59,670 nucleotides of DNA, taken from positions 1-59,670 of the forward strand of contig JAOUQQ010000005.1 of the NCBI GenBank assembly GCA_029879245.1, read 5' to 3'. The position numbers were made by a program, and so were the translations under genes. Below, piece after piece: positions 29,801-37,283 of the stretch. The notes under the pieces were generated by a model. The model was given only the letters and a program-made list of their open reading frames with translations. It did no database searches and was not told the origin of the DNA. Each line of letters starts with the position of its first letter. Position 1 is the stretch's first letter. Source of the DNA: Chromatiales bacterium (GTDB lineage: Bacteria; Pseudomonadota; Gammaproteobacteria; Thiohalomonadales; Thiohalomonadaceae).

Positions 29801-30067
29801 GCCACCGCCCTTAACTGTAGCGACCCTGACGCCACAGACGCTCTGGCCTGCGCCGCTACCAGTGTCAATGGTACTCCGCTCTCCGGCAGCAACTTCCAGC
29901 TCTCCGCCCCCAATACGGCCGGTACACTACGCTACTCACTGGCTGTGGATAGTTGGCTGCAATACGACTGGGGCAGTGGCAGCTACACCGATACACCCGC
30001 TGCCAACGCCACCTGGGGGCTGTTCCGTGGTGATGATCGCTTTATCTTCTGGCGTGAAGTTGAATGA
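26852..30067 (+). CDS. mshQ: MshQ-like large exported protein with DUF6701 domain
   Basis: This 1071-residue protein has a signal peptide (MSTLRQLLKFSPLVIIGI, cut near VAAA). An N-terminal domain of about 300 residues resembles polymer-forming adhesin-like beta-solenoids, with repeated strands such as IIEDDATATLGSGTYYFHDR and ELKKRATLHLNAGTYYIDEL. A long C-terminal half matches the DUF6701 region of MshQ. MshQ is a putative pilus-tip or outer-surface protein of MSHA systems. In Vibrio mshQ closes the operon, whereas here it comes first. Its stop overlaps the next pilin gene by 4 nt. Confidence 0.82.
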   Translation: MSTLRQLLKFSPLVIIGILPFSVAAAPIPAQYPVYSLNTKDGVKIGKAGGVVVNGVAQPKPGSLINYIDIGGVQGAVSPLPELPCIPTVVYPSNPQTNGNVDVTGSMTLSNDVIEYYKDIKVKKGAGNNLTVTGAGEEFHVNQLIIEDDATATLGSGTYYFHDRLELKKRATLHLNAGTYYIDELKMDEDARIIIDSGPVIFHITKKLQMDKKRSQVNAGGAPSDLQMYFHPGAEIDQSSGDQLVMSALVYGPQAGQFVLAKNSDFSGAFINGLGKIEIKGDPKNGQTSRFTYSGADQAALSAIQTCVTLDHYTITHDGSGVTCMAETITITPHDTAHLPLDLDNANTITLSTTINGAAATGGDWYLVDPVANTGVLTNLGAGSATYQFNGDGSLGVALAFSYPQLTAAPAPDTLNFNVSDGTFTELSGLALDGTDPLPDADLIFTEAGFQFIDGAGGNVIASQVAGKPSHLPSASQNLFLQAIRTDTTTGSCLPLFADGQVATVELGSSCLDPASCSAGQQVTLYHNATATDSGLPATTPLANPQNPVGGLAYNPVPLRFGANGMAPIAVMAPDAGLQQLHARYPLSHPDATPTGLYMMGSSNGFVVRPFGFDIDFADDRALNGITGASYAADATGSPFIAAGTPLATTLTAVAWQTADDLDGNGIPDAGAALGDNPVTPNYGNESLATPVAVNHTLVAPAGGSAGTLTLNPVAISNNSFTAGVANLSLQWSEVGIIDITAQQNGYLGAVAPFGSVAGLVSNVGRFFPASFATAVNNPGSYADMCTLGSQPFNYLGQPFGYDPLNLPRFTLTALNGEAVPLVTTNYTALFNKLTVDEVTLQYPTVDSTAFDETAAPLGISATTAPAGANHTLADNGNGTLTLTLGAVASDSFSYQRASAKVGPFTADLPIAVAAISETTDGVTASGVPLALTPLGNHQRFGRAVVIDTYGRESDALPLPFWTHYFDGGAFIVNGDDLCSSYPATALNCSDPDATDALACAATSVNGTPLSGSNFQLSAPNTAGTLRYSLAVDSWLQYDWGSGSYTDTPAANATWGLFRGDDRFIFWREVE

Positions 30068-30552
30068 GCCGTCAGCACGGTTTTACCCTCATCGAACTGG
30101 TGATGACACTGGTGCTTATCGGCATACTGGTGGCAACGGTAGCCCCACGTTTTAACGCCTCGGTATTTGACCTGGAGGTGGCACGCAGTGACCTCATTAC
30201 CGCCATCCGTTTTGCCCAGCAACACTCGATGAGCAATACCGGTGCCGACCCCGACGCAGATGGCTCACCCGACTACTACACCGTTACCCTCACCAGCGGA
30301 GGTTTTAGCGTCACCCTTACGGATGCCAACAGCAGCAACACAGTGGTCAACCCCGCCACTGGTTCCGCCCCCTTCACCAGCAACTGGGAGAGCAACATCA
30401 CCCTCAGCCCGGCCGCCACCATCCGTTTTAATGGCCGTGGTGAACCACTCTGCATCCCGGCCTGTAGCAGCGCCAACCTCCCCATCTCCCTGAGTGACGG
30501 CACGCAGACCCTTGCCGTGACACTCGAACGCATTACCGGGTACCTGCGATGA
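30064..30552 (+). CDS. mshC: Minor pilin, MshC/GspH-like
   Basis: The 162-residue prepilin has the processing site QHG^FTLIELVMT and a GspH-like body (ARSDLITAIRFAQQHSM, RFNGRGEPLC, closing SLSDGTQTLAVTLERITGYLR). It carries a predicted disulfide pair in CIPAC. The ATGA overlaps with both neighbours show that it is read in one transcript with mshQ and mshD. Confidence 0.82.
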   Translation: MSRQHGFTLIELVMTLVLIGILVATVAPRFNASVFDLEVARSDLITAIRFAQQHSMSNTGADPDADGSPDYYTVTLTSGGFSVTLTDANSSNTVVNPATGSAPFTSNWESNITLSPAATIRFNGRGEPLCIPACSSANLPISLSDGTQTLAVTLERITGYLR

Positions 30553-31067
30553 ACAGGCAGCACGGCGTTTCACTCATCGAGTTGATCCTCTTTATCGTGA
30601 TCATCGGCATCTCGCTGGTCTTTATCGCCTCACAGTTTGCCAACAGCAGCCGTGCTATTCCCGAGCCACACAAACGCAGCCGTGCGCTCGCCCTGGCACA
30701 GGGGTTGATGGATGAGATCCTGCCGAAAAAATGGGACGAGAATACCCCGGTGGGTGGTGGCTGTGTCGCAACGGCCAGTGGGCTCTGCCCAACCGGCCCG
30801 GTAGCCGCGGGCATCGCAATCGAGGAGGGGAGCCGTGCCGCCTATGATGATATCGATGACTACAACGCGATTAGCAACCAGTCCCCGCCACAGGATGCCG
30901 CGGGAACCAGCCTCACCCAGTTTCAGGGTTACAGCGTTACCGTAACGGTGGCTCAGCCGGGGGCCGACTGGAATGGCATCCCTGCCGCCGACCTGCGCCT
31001 AGTCACCGTTACCGTCACCTACGCCTCTGAGTCGTTCAGCGTTCAGGCCTACCGGAGCAACTTCTGA
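30549..31067 (+). CDS. mshD: Minor pilin, MshD-like
   Basis: The 172-residue prepilin starts MNRQHGVSLIELI. The processing site is G^VSLIELI, with Val in place of the usual Phe. The body has RALALAQGLMDEILPKKWDE and the YDDIDDYN motif that typifies MshD. A Cys pair in GGGCVATASGLCP fits a disulfide. It overlaps mshC by 4 nt and shares one base with the mshO start. Confidence 0.85.
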   Translation: MNRQHGVSLIELILFIVIIGISLVFIASQFANSSRAIPEPHKRSRALALAQGLMDEILPKKWDENTPVGGGCVATASGLCPTGPVAAGIAIEEGSRAAYDDIDDYNAISNQSPPQDAAGTSLTQFQGYSVTVTVAQPGADWNGIPAADLRLVTVTVTYASESFSVQAYRSNF

Positions 31068-31903
31068 TGAGAGCGTCCAGAGCCAGAGGCTTCACCCTGA
31101 TCGAGATGATCATGACACTGGTGGTGCTGGCCATCCTCGGTACCGTGCTCGCCCCGGTGATCGGCAATGCGATACAGAGCCTCAGTGAGAACCGCGCCCG
31201 CACCGACCTTATCTCTACCGGGAGGCTGGCACTGGAGCGGCTGGCGCGCGAACTGCGCGAGGCGGTACCTAACAGCATCACCATTCTTGCGGCCGGTGGG
31301 GGTATCGAGTTTCTTCACAGCCGCAGCGGTGGCCGCTATATTGCCCTGGAGGATCAACTACCGGGTGGTGCCTTCTCCCTCAGCGCGCGCCGCTTTGCCA
31401 AAAACCATCTCAGCAGTGAACTCTATAGCGCCCTGCCACCACTCGCCCTGAGTGGTGGTGAGCTGCTCGTGCTGGGCAATGGTACCCCGCTCGAGTTGCG
31501 TAGCGGCGTAAGCTCGGTCAGCCTCAACTCAGTAATCGCAACCGCCCTGGTATCTGATGGCACCACCGAAGGTTCGGTGCTGCAGTTTGCCCCGCACCTC
31601 TTCCCCAACGACTCCCCCGGCAAACACTATTTTGTCACCGATGGAGGTCACGATGTGGGGCTCAGCGGCTCTACTCTCTACTGGCACCGCTACAACGGCC
31701 TGAGTGACTACAACGGCGCTGCCGACTGGAACAGCGGCTCGGCGATCCTGCTGGAGGGGGTAAACAGCATTCTATTCGACTATGCGCCAGGGGTTGGGCA
31801 CTCTGCGGGTATTGTTCGAATCCAGCTACAGATATCCCACCCGCAGCGAACCGATGAGACCATCACCCTCTACCACGAGGTACACCTGAGGAATCGCACA
31901 TGA
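31067..31903 (+). CDS. mshO: Minor pilin, MshO-like
   Basis: The 278-residue prepilin has the leader MRASRARG^FTLIEMIMTLVVL. ISTGRLALERLARELREAVPNS is the signature segment of the MshO/PulJ class, followed by a long beta-rich domain. MshO is a larger minor pilin thought to sit at or near the pilus tip. It is coupled to mshD and mshP by stop/start overlaps. Confidence 0.84.
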   Translation: MRASRARGFTLIEMIMTLVVLAILGTVLAPVIGNAIQSLSENRARTDLISTGRLALERLARELREAVPNSITILAAGGGIEFLHSRSGGRYIALEDQLPGGAFSLSARRFAKNHLSSELYSALPPLALSGGELLVLGNGTPLELRSGVSSVSLNSVIATALVSDGTTEGSVLQFAPHLFPNDSPGKHYFVTDGGHDVGLSGSTLYWHRYNGLSDYNGAADWNSGSAILLEGVNSILFDYAPGVGHSAGIVRIQLQISHPQRTDETITLYHEVHLRNRT

Positions 31904-32283
31904 ACCGTCACGCGGAACGTGGTAGTGCGCTTATTATGGCGATCTTTCTTATCACCGTACTGGCACTGCTCGCTGGCTGGTCGGCAAGGATGACGCTCTT
32001 TGCTCAGGATGAGACGATAAATGAGTGGCACTCATTGCAGGCACTCTATGCCGCCGAGAGTGGCGTGCAGTGGGCGGCGCAGCAACTGGCGACGGGAAGT
32101 GGCAGTGGTGTCACCACACAGTCGAGCGCCAACGCCAGCAACACCGTATGGTTCACCACCCGGGTAAGTAGTTCTACTTATGCCGGCAGAACGCTATATG
32201 TGATCCGTAGCACCGGGATGGCGGGTGCCAGCGCCGCTGCACCTCGTGTTATGCGCACCATAGAGGCGCAGTTTGCACCGTAA
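31900..32283 (+). CDS. mshP: MshP-like minor pilin
   Basis: The 127-residue protein begins MNRHAERGSALIMAIFLI. The RGSALIMA leader followed by a single hydrophobic helix is the MshP/PilX/GspK style. The segment LYAAESGVQWAAQQL matches the conserved AAESG motif of this class. It is the last gene of the pilin block and converges on ntrC with a 20-bp gap. No pilus ATPase, platform or secretin gene is adjacent. Confidence 0.82.
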   Translation: MNRHAERGSALIMAIFLITVLALLAGWSARMTLFAQDETINEWHSLQALYAAESGVQWAAQQLATGSGSGVTTQSSANASNTVWFTTRVSSSTYAGRTLYVIRSTGMAGASAAAPRVMRTIEAQFAP

Positions 32284-32303
32284 ACACAGCTCATTGCATC
32301 CAT

Positions 32304-33734
32304 TTAATTTGCACCAATCGCTGACTCCTCATCCTCCATCTCCAGCTCTTTAATTTTGCGTGTAATGGTGTTGCGTCCCCACCCCAGCAGCCTCGCCGCA
32401 TCCTGGCGGTGTCCACCACTCTTCTTCAGTGCCACCTCTATCATAAGCCGCTCAAATCTCGGTACCGCCTCGTCAAGAATGGCATTGGCACCGCTATTGA
32501 GTCTCTGCTCGGCCCAGTATCGCAATGGGGTTACCCAGTCACTGCTGTCATCGCCACCACCCGTTGTCTCTTTCAGCTCCGGTGGCAGATCCTCAAGATG
32601 CACCTCCTGAGCCGGTGACATCACGGTGAGCCAGCGACAGGTGTTCTCCAGCTGACGCACGTTGCCGGGCCAGTCGAGTGAACAGAGAAAGGCCTCTGTC
32701 GATCTGTCGAGCCACTTGCTCTCAACGCCGAGCTCTTTTGCTGCATTACGCAGGAAGTGGCGCATCAACAGGGGGATATCCTCACGACGCTCACGCAGTG
32801 AGGGGATATGGATACGAATTACATTAAGGCGGTGGAACAGGTCTTCACGAAACAGACCATCACGCACCCGTTGCTCCAGATTCTGGTGGGTGGCGGCGAT
32901 CACCCGCACATCAACTTTCACCGGGGCGCGACCACCGACGCGATAGAACTCCCCATCGGCCAGTACCCGCAGCAATCTTGTCTGCAGTTCGGCGGGCATA
33001 TCGCCGATCTCATCAAGGAACAGGGTGCCGCCATTGGCCTGTTCAAAGCGGCCCTCGCGCGACGTTTGTGCACCGGTAAAGGCGCCACGTTCGTGGCCAA
33101 AGAGTTCTGACTCCAGCAGGTCACGTGGAATTGCTGCGGTGTTCAGGGCGATAAACGGCCTACCTGCTCGCGGACTATGGCGATGCAGCGCATGGGCCAC
33201 CAGCTCCTTTCCTGTGCCGGACTCACCGTTAATCAACACCGTAATGTTGGAGGAGGAGAGACGCCCGATGGCACGAAACACCTCCTGCATTGAGGGGGCC
33301 TCACCGATAATCTCGGTATCTCCCTCTGCACCCTCTGCCTCCTTCTCTGATGCGACCTGCTCTTCGCGATGGGTAATGGCACGACGCACCAGATCCACCG
33401 CATCGTCCACATCAAAGGGTTTTGGCAGATATTCGAATGCCCCTCCCTGGTATGCCGATACAGCGCTATCCAAATCAGAGTGTGCCGTCATGATGATCAC
33501 CGGGATCTCCGGGTGGTCGCGACCCATCTGCTCGAGCAATTCCAGCCCACTGGTACCTGGCATCCGAATATCGGAGACCAGCACCATCGGCTTTGCACGC
33601 TGCAGCTGTTTGAGTGCCTCATCCCCGCTCTCAAAACTCTGTACCACCATCCCCGCCTGCTTGAGTGCCTTCTCCAGCACCCAGCGGATTGAACGGTCAT
33701 CGTCTATTACCCAGATTGCGTTGCTCTCACCCAT
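32304..33734 (-). CDS. ntrC: Nitrogen regulation response regulator NtrC
   Basis: NtrC activates sigma-54 promoters of nitrogen genes after phosphorylation by NtrB. The 476-residue protein has a receiver domain with the phospho-acceptor D55 (VSDIRMPG), an AAA+ domain with Walker A GESGTGKE and the sigma-54 contact GAFTGA, and a C-terminal Fis-type HTH (GHRQDAARLLGWGRNTITRKI). The ATG at 33734 has an AGGAG eight bases upstream and is preferred to a start three codons earlier. It follows ntrB by 26 bp. Confidence 0.96.
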   Translation of the reverse strand: MGESNAIWVIDDDRSIRWVLEKALKQAGMVVQSFESGDEALKQLQRAKPMVLVSDIRMPGTSGLELLEQMGRDHPEIPVIIMTAHSDLDSAVSAYQGGAFEYLPKPFDVDDAVDLVRRAITHREEQVASEKEAEGAEGDTEIIGEAPSMQEVFRAIGRLSSSNITVLINGESGTGKELVAHALHRHSPRAGRPFIALNTAAIPRDLLESELFGHERGAFTGAQTSREGRFEQANGGTLFLDEIGDMPAELQTRLLRVLADGEFYRVGGRAPVKVDVRVIAATHQNLEQRVRDGLFREDLFHRLNVIRIHIPSLRERREDIPLLMRHFLRNAAKELGVESKWLDRSTEAFLCSLDWPGNVRQLENTCRWLTVMSPAQEVHLEDLPPELKETTGGGDDSSDWVTPLRYWAEQRLNSGANAILDEAVPRFERLMIEVALKKSGGHRQDAARLLGWGRNTITRKIKELEMEDEESAIGAN

Positions 33735-33760
33735 CTCTAGCACTCCTCTGTGCTCTTAGC

Positions 33761-34828
33761 TCATGCCACCACTGGTAGCAGTACCGTAAATACCGTCTTC
33801 CCCGGCTGGCTCTCCCACTCAATCAGTCCGCCATTGAGGTTGACCATCGACTGTGCGATCGGTAATCCAAGCCCGGTTCCTTCCGCTCTGCCGGTGATCA
33901 TTGGCAGAAAAAGACTCTCCCGCATCTCTTCTGAGATCCCAGGTCCGTTGTCGATCACATCAACCCGCACCACCAGTTTGTGTTGTACGGTACCGATGGT
34001 GTAACGACGCATGCTGCGTGTTCGCAGGGTGATCTCCCCCTCTTCACCCACCGCCTGCGCAGCATTACGCACCAGATTCATTAGCGCCTGAATCAGCTGC
34101 CCCATATCGGCATGGATCTCCGGGATACTGGGGTCGTAGTCACGTTTGATACGGATCTTTTCGCTCAGCTCTGCAGCAACCACCTGGCGTACCCGCTCTA
34201 GCGGCTCGTGGATACTGAGCACCTGCTGGCGGGGGAGGGTATTGGGTCCAAGCATCTGGTTCATCAATGACTGCAAACGATCAGCTTCACTAATAATTAT
34301 GTTGGTGTACTCCTTGAGCTCTTCGTTGTGGAGCTCCCGCTCCAGCAGCTGTGCTGCACCCCGCAGGCCACCCAGTGGATTTTTAATCTCGTGAGCCAGA
34401 CCACGAACCAGTGCACGCGTCGCATTACCCTGTGCCAGCAATCCCTCTTCACGACTAATCCGCAGGTGACGATCCTGCTGTTTCATCTCTACCAGCAATC
34501 CCGCCCCACCCCCATCCTCCTGTAGCGGCAGTGCGGTAAGGTCAACCGTTACCCGGTGGTCAAAGCCCAGGTTGAGCACCAACTCTCGTTCGGTAAAGGG
34601 GCTATTGGTCTCTATGACCTGTGCCAGCGCCTCTACCAGCTCATCATCAAAGATCAGCTCCTGAATCGGCAGGCCGACAAAGCGCTGAGCGCTGGCGGCA
34701 AAGAGGATCTCACCGGCCGGGTTGATATAACGCAGCCGCAACCCCTCATCCAGCACCATCACCGCGGTGTGGAGATTCTCGATTATTCTCTCCATTGCCA
34801 CAGTCGACCTGTTATCTGAACTCTTCAT
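33761..34828 (-). CDS. ntrB: Nitrogen regulation sensor histidine kinase NtrB
   Basis: NtrB phosphorylates NtrC under nitrogen limitation and is controlled by PII. The 355-residue cytoplasmic kinase has a PAS domain (LRYINPAGEILFAASAQRFVG), the phospho-acceptor H146 in GLAHEIKNPLGGLRGAA, the N box NLVRNAAQA, and the G boxes DNGPGI and GTGLGLPIA. The ATG at 34828 (MKSSDNRS) is preferred because the upstream extension is not NtrB-like. An NtrC-type operator lies 163 bp upstream. Confidence 0.95.
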   Translation of the reverse strand: MKSSDNRSTVAMERIIENLHTAVMVLDEGLRLRYINPAGEILFAASAQRFVGLPIQELIFDDELVEALAQVIETNSPFTERELVLNLGFDHRVTVDLTALPLQEDGGGAGLLVEMKQQDRHLRISREEGLLAQGNATRALVRGLAHEIKNPLGGLRGAAQLLERELHNEELKEYTNIIISEADRLQSLMNQMLGPNTLPRQQVLSIHEPLERVRQVVAAELSEKIRIKRDYDPSIPEIHADMGQLIQALMNLVRNAAQAVGEEGEITLRTRSMRRYTIGTVQHKLVVRVDVIDNGPGISEEMRESLFLPMITGRAEGTGLGLPIAQSMVNLNGGLIEWESQPGKTVFTVLLPVVA

Positions 34829-34990
34829 GTCGATCTCACTGCAATAACCAAACCAATTTGCCCCGCTGCACAGACGCAACCGATGGCCAATTTAAGCGAT
34901 TGATTTAACTCGATATATTTTGATGCTTCAAAACACCCACTACCCAATGAAGGAGAAGTGGATCATTACTGTGCGAATTTACTCAAGACA

Positions 34991-35007
34991 TGCACCATTA
35001 TAGTGCA
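34991..35007. promoter_or_regulatory. NtrC-type operator upstream of ntrB
   Basis: TGCACCATTATAGTGCA fits the 17-bp NtrC pattern TGCAC-N7-GTGCA with both arms intact. It lies in the 199-bp gap between the DUF4124 gene and ntrB and closely resembles the two sites upstream of glnA. Autoregulation of ntrBC is the likely role. Confidence 0.75.
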
Positions 35008-35027
35008 CAAAGGGGCGGGGGACACTG

Positions 35028-35582
35028 CTACTGGCTACTCTCCAGGGGGTCGGACTCTCTCCCTTGTTGATGTTGAATTGAGCGCTGCATGACAGTAAAT
35101 GTAACGGATGGCGAGCTGGCTACCCTGCTGCCACCTTCTGCCACGATGTGAGCCGCCACGGTATGGGTGCCACGGAAAACAGGCCCGACATTAAAACTGC
35201 TTCCAGCCCCCTCAGCGACCTTACGTCCATCCAGTTCGATCACCACACGCTCTCCCTTCTGCAGTGAAGGGGATACAGAAACAGATACATCAAACCCCTT
35301 ACCGTCAAAGCGGATGTTTTGATTCGCCTGGGGTGAGGCAATGGTTACAGAGCGTCTCTCCTCGGCCTCTCTCTGCTTCGCCTTCCCATCCCGGCTACCC
35401 GCAGATCTACCCGAGGTGGCAGGCATCTTAATTGTGGGTACCTGTTCCAGCTTGATCTCCTCACCACCCTTTATCGGCGCATCACTAAACTCCACCGTGC
35501 CATCGGGGTGAATATAGCGATAGCCCGTCTCTGCAGCGAGCGGGTGACAGATTAGTAGGAGTAGTAAAATGTACAGACGCAT
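35028..35582 (-). CDS. DUF4124 domain exported protein
   Basis: The 184-residue protein has a signal peptide (MRLYILLLLLICHPLAAE), then a DUF4124 domain (GYRYIHPDGTVEFSDAPI), a basic low-complexity linker (GSRDGKAKQREAEE), and an Ig-like beta domain (VSVSVSPSLQKGERVVIELDG to TFTVMQRS). DUF4124 proteins between glnA and ntrBC are common in gammaproteobacteria, but their role is unknown. The ATG at 35582 starts the signal peptide and is preferred to 35615. Confidence 0.85.
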   Translation of the reverse strand: MRLYILLLLLICHPLAAETGYRYIHPDGTVEFSDAPIKGGEEIKLEQVPTIKMPATSGRSAGSRDGKAKQREAEERRSVTIASPQANQNIRFDGKGFDVSVSVSPSLQKGERVVIELDGRKVAEGAGSSFNVGPVFRGTHTVAAHIVAEGGSRVASSPSVTFTVMQRSIQHQQGRESDPLESSQ

Positions 35583-35631
35583 GCCACAAGGATAGCCAAC
35601 ACCATGTGCTCCCACAAATAAAAAAGCCCCC

Positions 35632-35658
35632 GACTGGCGGGGGCTTTTCTGATCGGAT
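35632..35658 (-). terminator. Rho-independent terminator of glnA
   Basis: Read on the minus strand, AGCCCCCG and CGGGGGCT (35635-35642 and 35648-35655) form an 8-bp GC-rich stem with a 5-nt loop and end in a run of T. It lies 14 bp after the glnA stop. The run of A and T on both sides could allow some function in either direction. Confidence 0.9.
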
Positions 35659-35671
35659 GGACAAAAGCCGC

Positions 35672-37081
35672 CTAGCAGCTGTAGTACATGTCGAACTCGA
35701 TCGGATGGGTAGTCATGCGGATGCGGGTAACATCCTCCATCTTCAGCTTGATGTAGGCGTCGATGGTGTCGTTGGTGAATACACCGCCCTGGGTCAGGAA
35801 CTCACGGTCGGCATCCAGCGCATCCAGGGCCATGTCCAGGCTGTGGCAGACGGTGGGGATCGACTTCGCCTCTTCGGCAGGCAGGTCGTAGAGGTCCTTG
35901 TCCATCGCATCGCCGGGGTGGATCTTGTTCTGGATACCGTCGAGGCCCGCCATCAGGTAGGCGGCGAACATCAGGTATGGGTTGGCGATGGGGTCACCGA
36001 AACGCACCTCGATGCGACGTGCCTTAGGGTTGGTCACATAGGGGATACGGATAGAGGCGGAGCGGTTGCGGGCTGAGTAAGCCAGCATTACCGGGGCCTC
36101 GAAGCCGGGTACCAAGCGCTTGTAGCTGTTGGTGCCGGGGTTGGCAAAGGCGTTCAGCGCACGGGCGTGCTTGATGATACCGCCGATGTAGTAGAGCGCC
36201 ATCTCGGAGAGACCGCCGTACTCGTTACCGGAGAAGAGGTTCACGCCATCCTTGGAGATGGACATGTGGACGTGCATACCGGAGCCGTTGTCACCGACCA
36301 TCGGCTTGGGCATGAAGGTCGCGGACTTGCCGTAGCTGTGGGCAACGTTGTGCACGCAGTACTTGAGGATCTGCACCTCATCGGCCTTCTTGGTCAGGGT
36401 GTTGGCGCCAACGCCGATCTCACACTGGCCAGCGGTGGCCACCTCGTGGTGGTGCACCTCGACCTCGAGACCCATCTCCTCCATCGCCAGACACATGGCG
36501 GCGCGGATGTCGTGCAGGGAGTCGACCGGGGGGACGGGGAAGTAGCCGCCCTTGATGCCTGGACGGTGACCCATGTTGCCGTCGGCGTAGGCCTTCTCGG
36601 TGTTCCAGGCCGCCTCTTCGGAGTCGATCTTGACGAAGCAGCCGGACATGTCGGCACCCCAGCGGATGTCGTCGAAGATGAAGAACTCGGGCTCGGGGCC
36701 GAACAGGGCGCTGTCGCCGATACCGGTGGACTTCAGATACTCCTCGGCACGGCGGGCGATGGAGCGGGGGTCACGCTCGTAGCCCTGCATGTCGGTGGGC
36801 TCGACGATGTCGCAGGTGATGTTGATCATCGGCTCATCGGCGAAGGGGTCGAGCACCGCGGTGGTGGCATCGGGCATCAGGATCATGTCCGACTCATTGA
36901 TCCCCTTCCAGCCTTCGATAGATGAGCCGTCAAACATCTTGCCCTCTTCAAAGGTACCCTCATTGATCTGGGTGATCGGCATGGTAACGTGCTGCTCCTT
37001 GCCGTGGGTATCGGTAAAGCGGAAATCGACGAATTTGGCGCCAGTATCCTTTATAAGCTTCATTACATTTGCTGCAGACAT
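35672..37081 (-). CDS. glnA: Glutamine synthetase type I (GlnA)
   Basis: GlnA makes glutamine from glutamate, ammonia and ATP. The 469-residue GSI-beta enzyme carries [11 protein letters not shown] near the N-terminus, the [13 protein letters not shown] motif, the ATP-binding segment [25 protein letters not shown], and the adenylylation tyrosine in [13 protein letters not shown]. Control by GlnE adenylylation is therefore expected. Upstream there is a sigma-54 promoter and two NtrC sites. A terminator follows the gene. Confidence 0.98.
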   Translation of the reverse strand: MSAANVMKLIKDTGAKFVDFRFTDTHGKEQHVTMPITQINEGTFEEGKMFDGSSIEGWKGINESDMILMPDATTAVLDPFADEPMINITCDIVEPTDMQGYERDPRSIARRAEEYLKSTGIGDSALFGPEPEFFIFDDIRWGADMSGCFVKIDSEEAAWNTEKAYADGNMGHRPGIKGGYFPVPPVDSLHDIRAAMCLAMEEMGLEVEVHHHEVATAGQCEIGVGANTLTKKADEVQILKYCVHNVAHSYGKSATFMPKPMVGDNGSGMHVHMSISKDGVNLFSGNEYGGLSEMALYYIGGIIKHARALNAFANPGTNSYKRLVPGFEAPVMLAYSARNRSASIRIPYVTNPKARRIEVRFGDPIANPYLMFAAYLMAGLDGIQNKIHPGDAMDKDLYDLPAEEAKSIPTVCHSLDMALDALDADREFLTQGGVFTNDTIDAYIKLKMEDVTRIRMTTHPIEFDMYYSC

Positions 37082-37157
37082 CGGTGGCCTCCCAATGATG
37101 TGTCTATATTGAAGTATACCTGTTCGGGTTATCTAAATTTACGATTCGCGATAAATT

Positions 37158-37173
37158 AGCATGAAACATGCCA
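37158..37173 (-). promoter_or_regulatory. Sigma-54 promoter of glnA
   Basis: On the minus strand TGGCATGTTTCATGCT has the -24 GG and -12 GC separated by the required spacing (consensus TGGCAC-N5-TTGC). The predicted start is near 37147, giving a leader of about 66 nt. The two NtrC sites are centred at about -98 and -128, as in enterobacterial glnAp2. Confidence 0.72.
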
Positions 37174-37236
37174 TAAGAATAATTCATTGAATTTCAACAC
37201 AATAATTCAAAATGGCCGGCTTTCACACAAACATAA

Positions 37237-37253
37237 CGCACAATAATGGTGCA
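37237..37253. promoter_or_regulatory. NtrC operator 1 of glnA
   Basis: CGCACAATAATGGTGCA on the plus strand matches the NtrC pattern (read on the other strand TGCACC-N5-TGTGCG). It is centred about 98 bp upstream of the predicted sigma-54 start. Confidence 0.8.
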
Positions 37254-37266
37254 ACATGCGCTGTAT

Positions 37267-37283
37267 TGCACTATTATTGTGCG
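37267..37283. promoter_or_regulatory. NtrC operator 2 of glnA
   Basis: TGCACTATTATTGTGCG is a second 17-bp NtrC-like site exactly 30 bp from the first, close to three helical turns, so dimers would lie on one face of the DNA. It includes the stop codon (37274-37276) of the upstream CDF transporter gene. Confidence 0.8.

Noticed and set aside
34875-34890. TTGGCC-ATCGG-TTGCG on the minus strand as a sigma-54 promoter for ntrB
   Set aside because: The -24 GG and -12 GC are 11 bp apart; sigma-54 holoenzyme needs 12. It is kept only as a weak possibility.
35606-36925. Plus-strand frames opposite glnA, rich in Val, Gly and His
   Set aside because: Composition reflects the antisense of strong GC-rich glnA codons; no family features.
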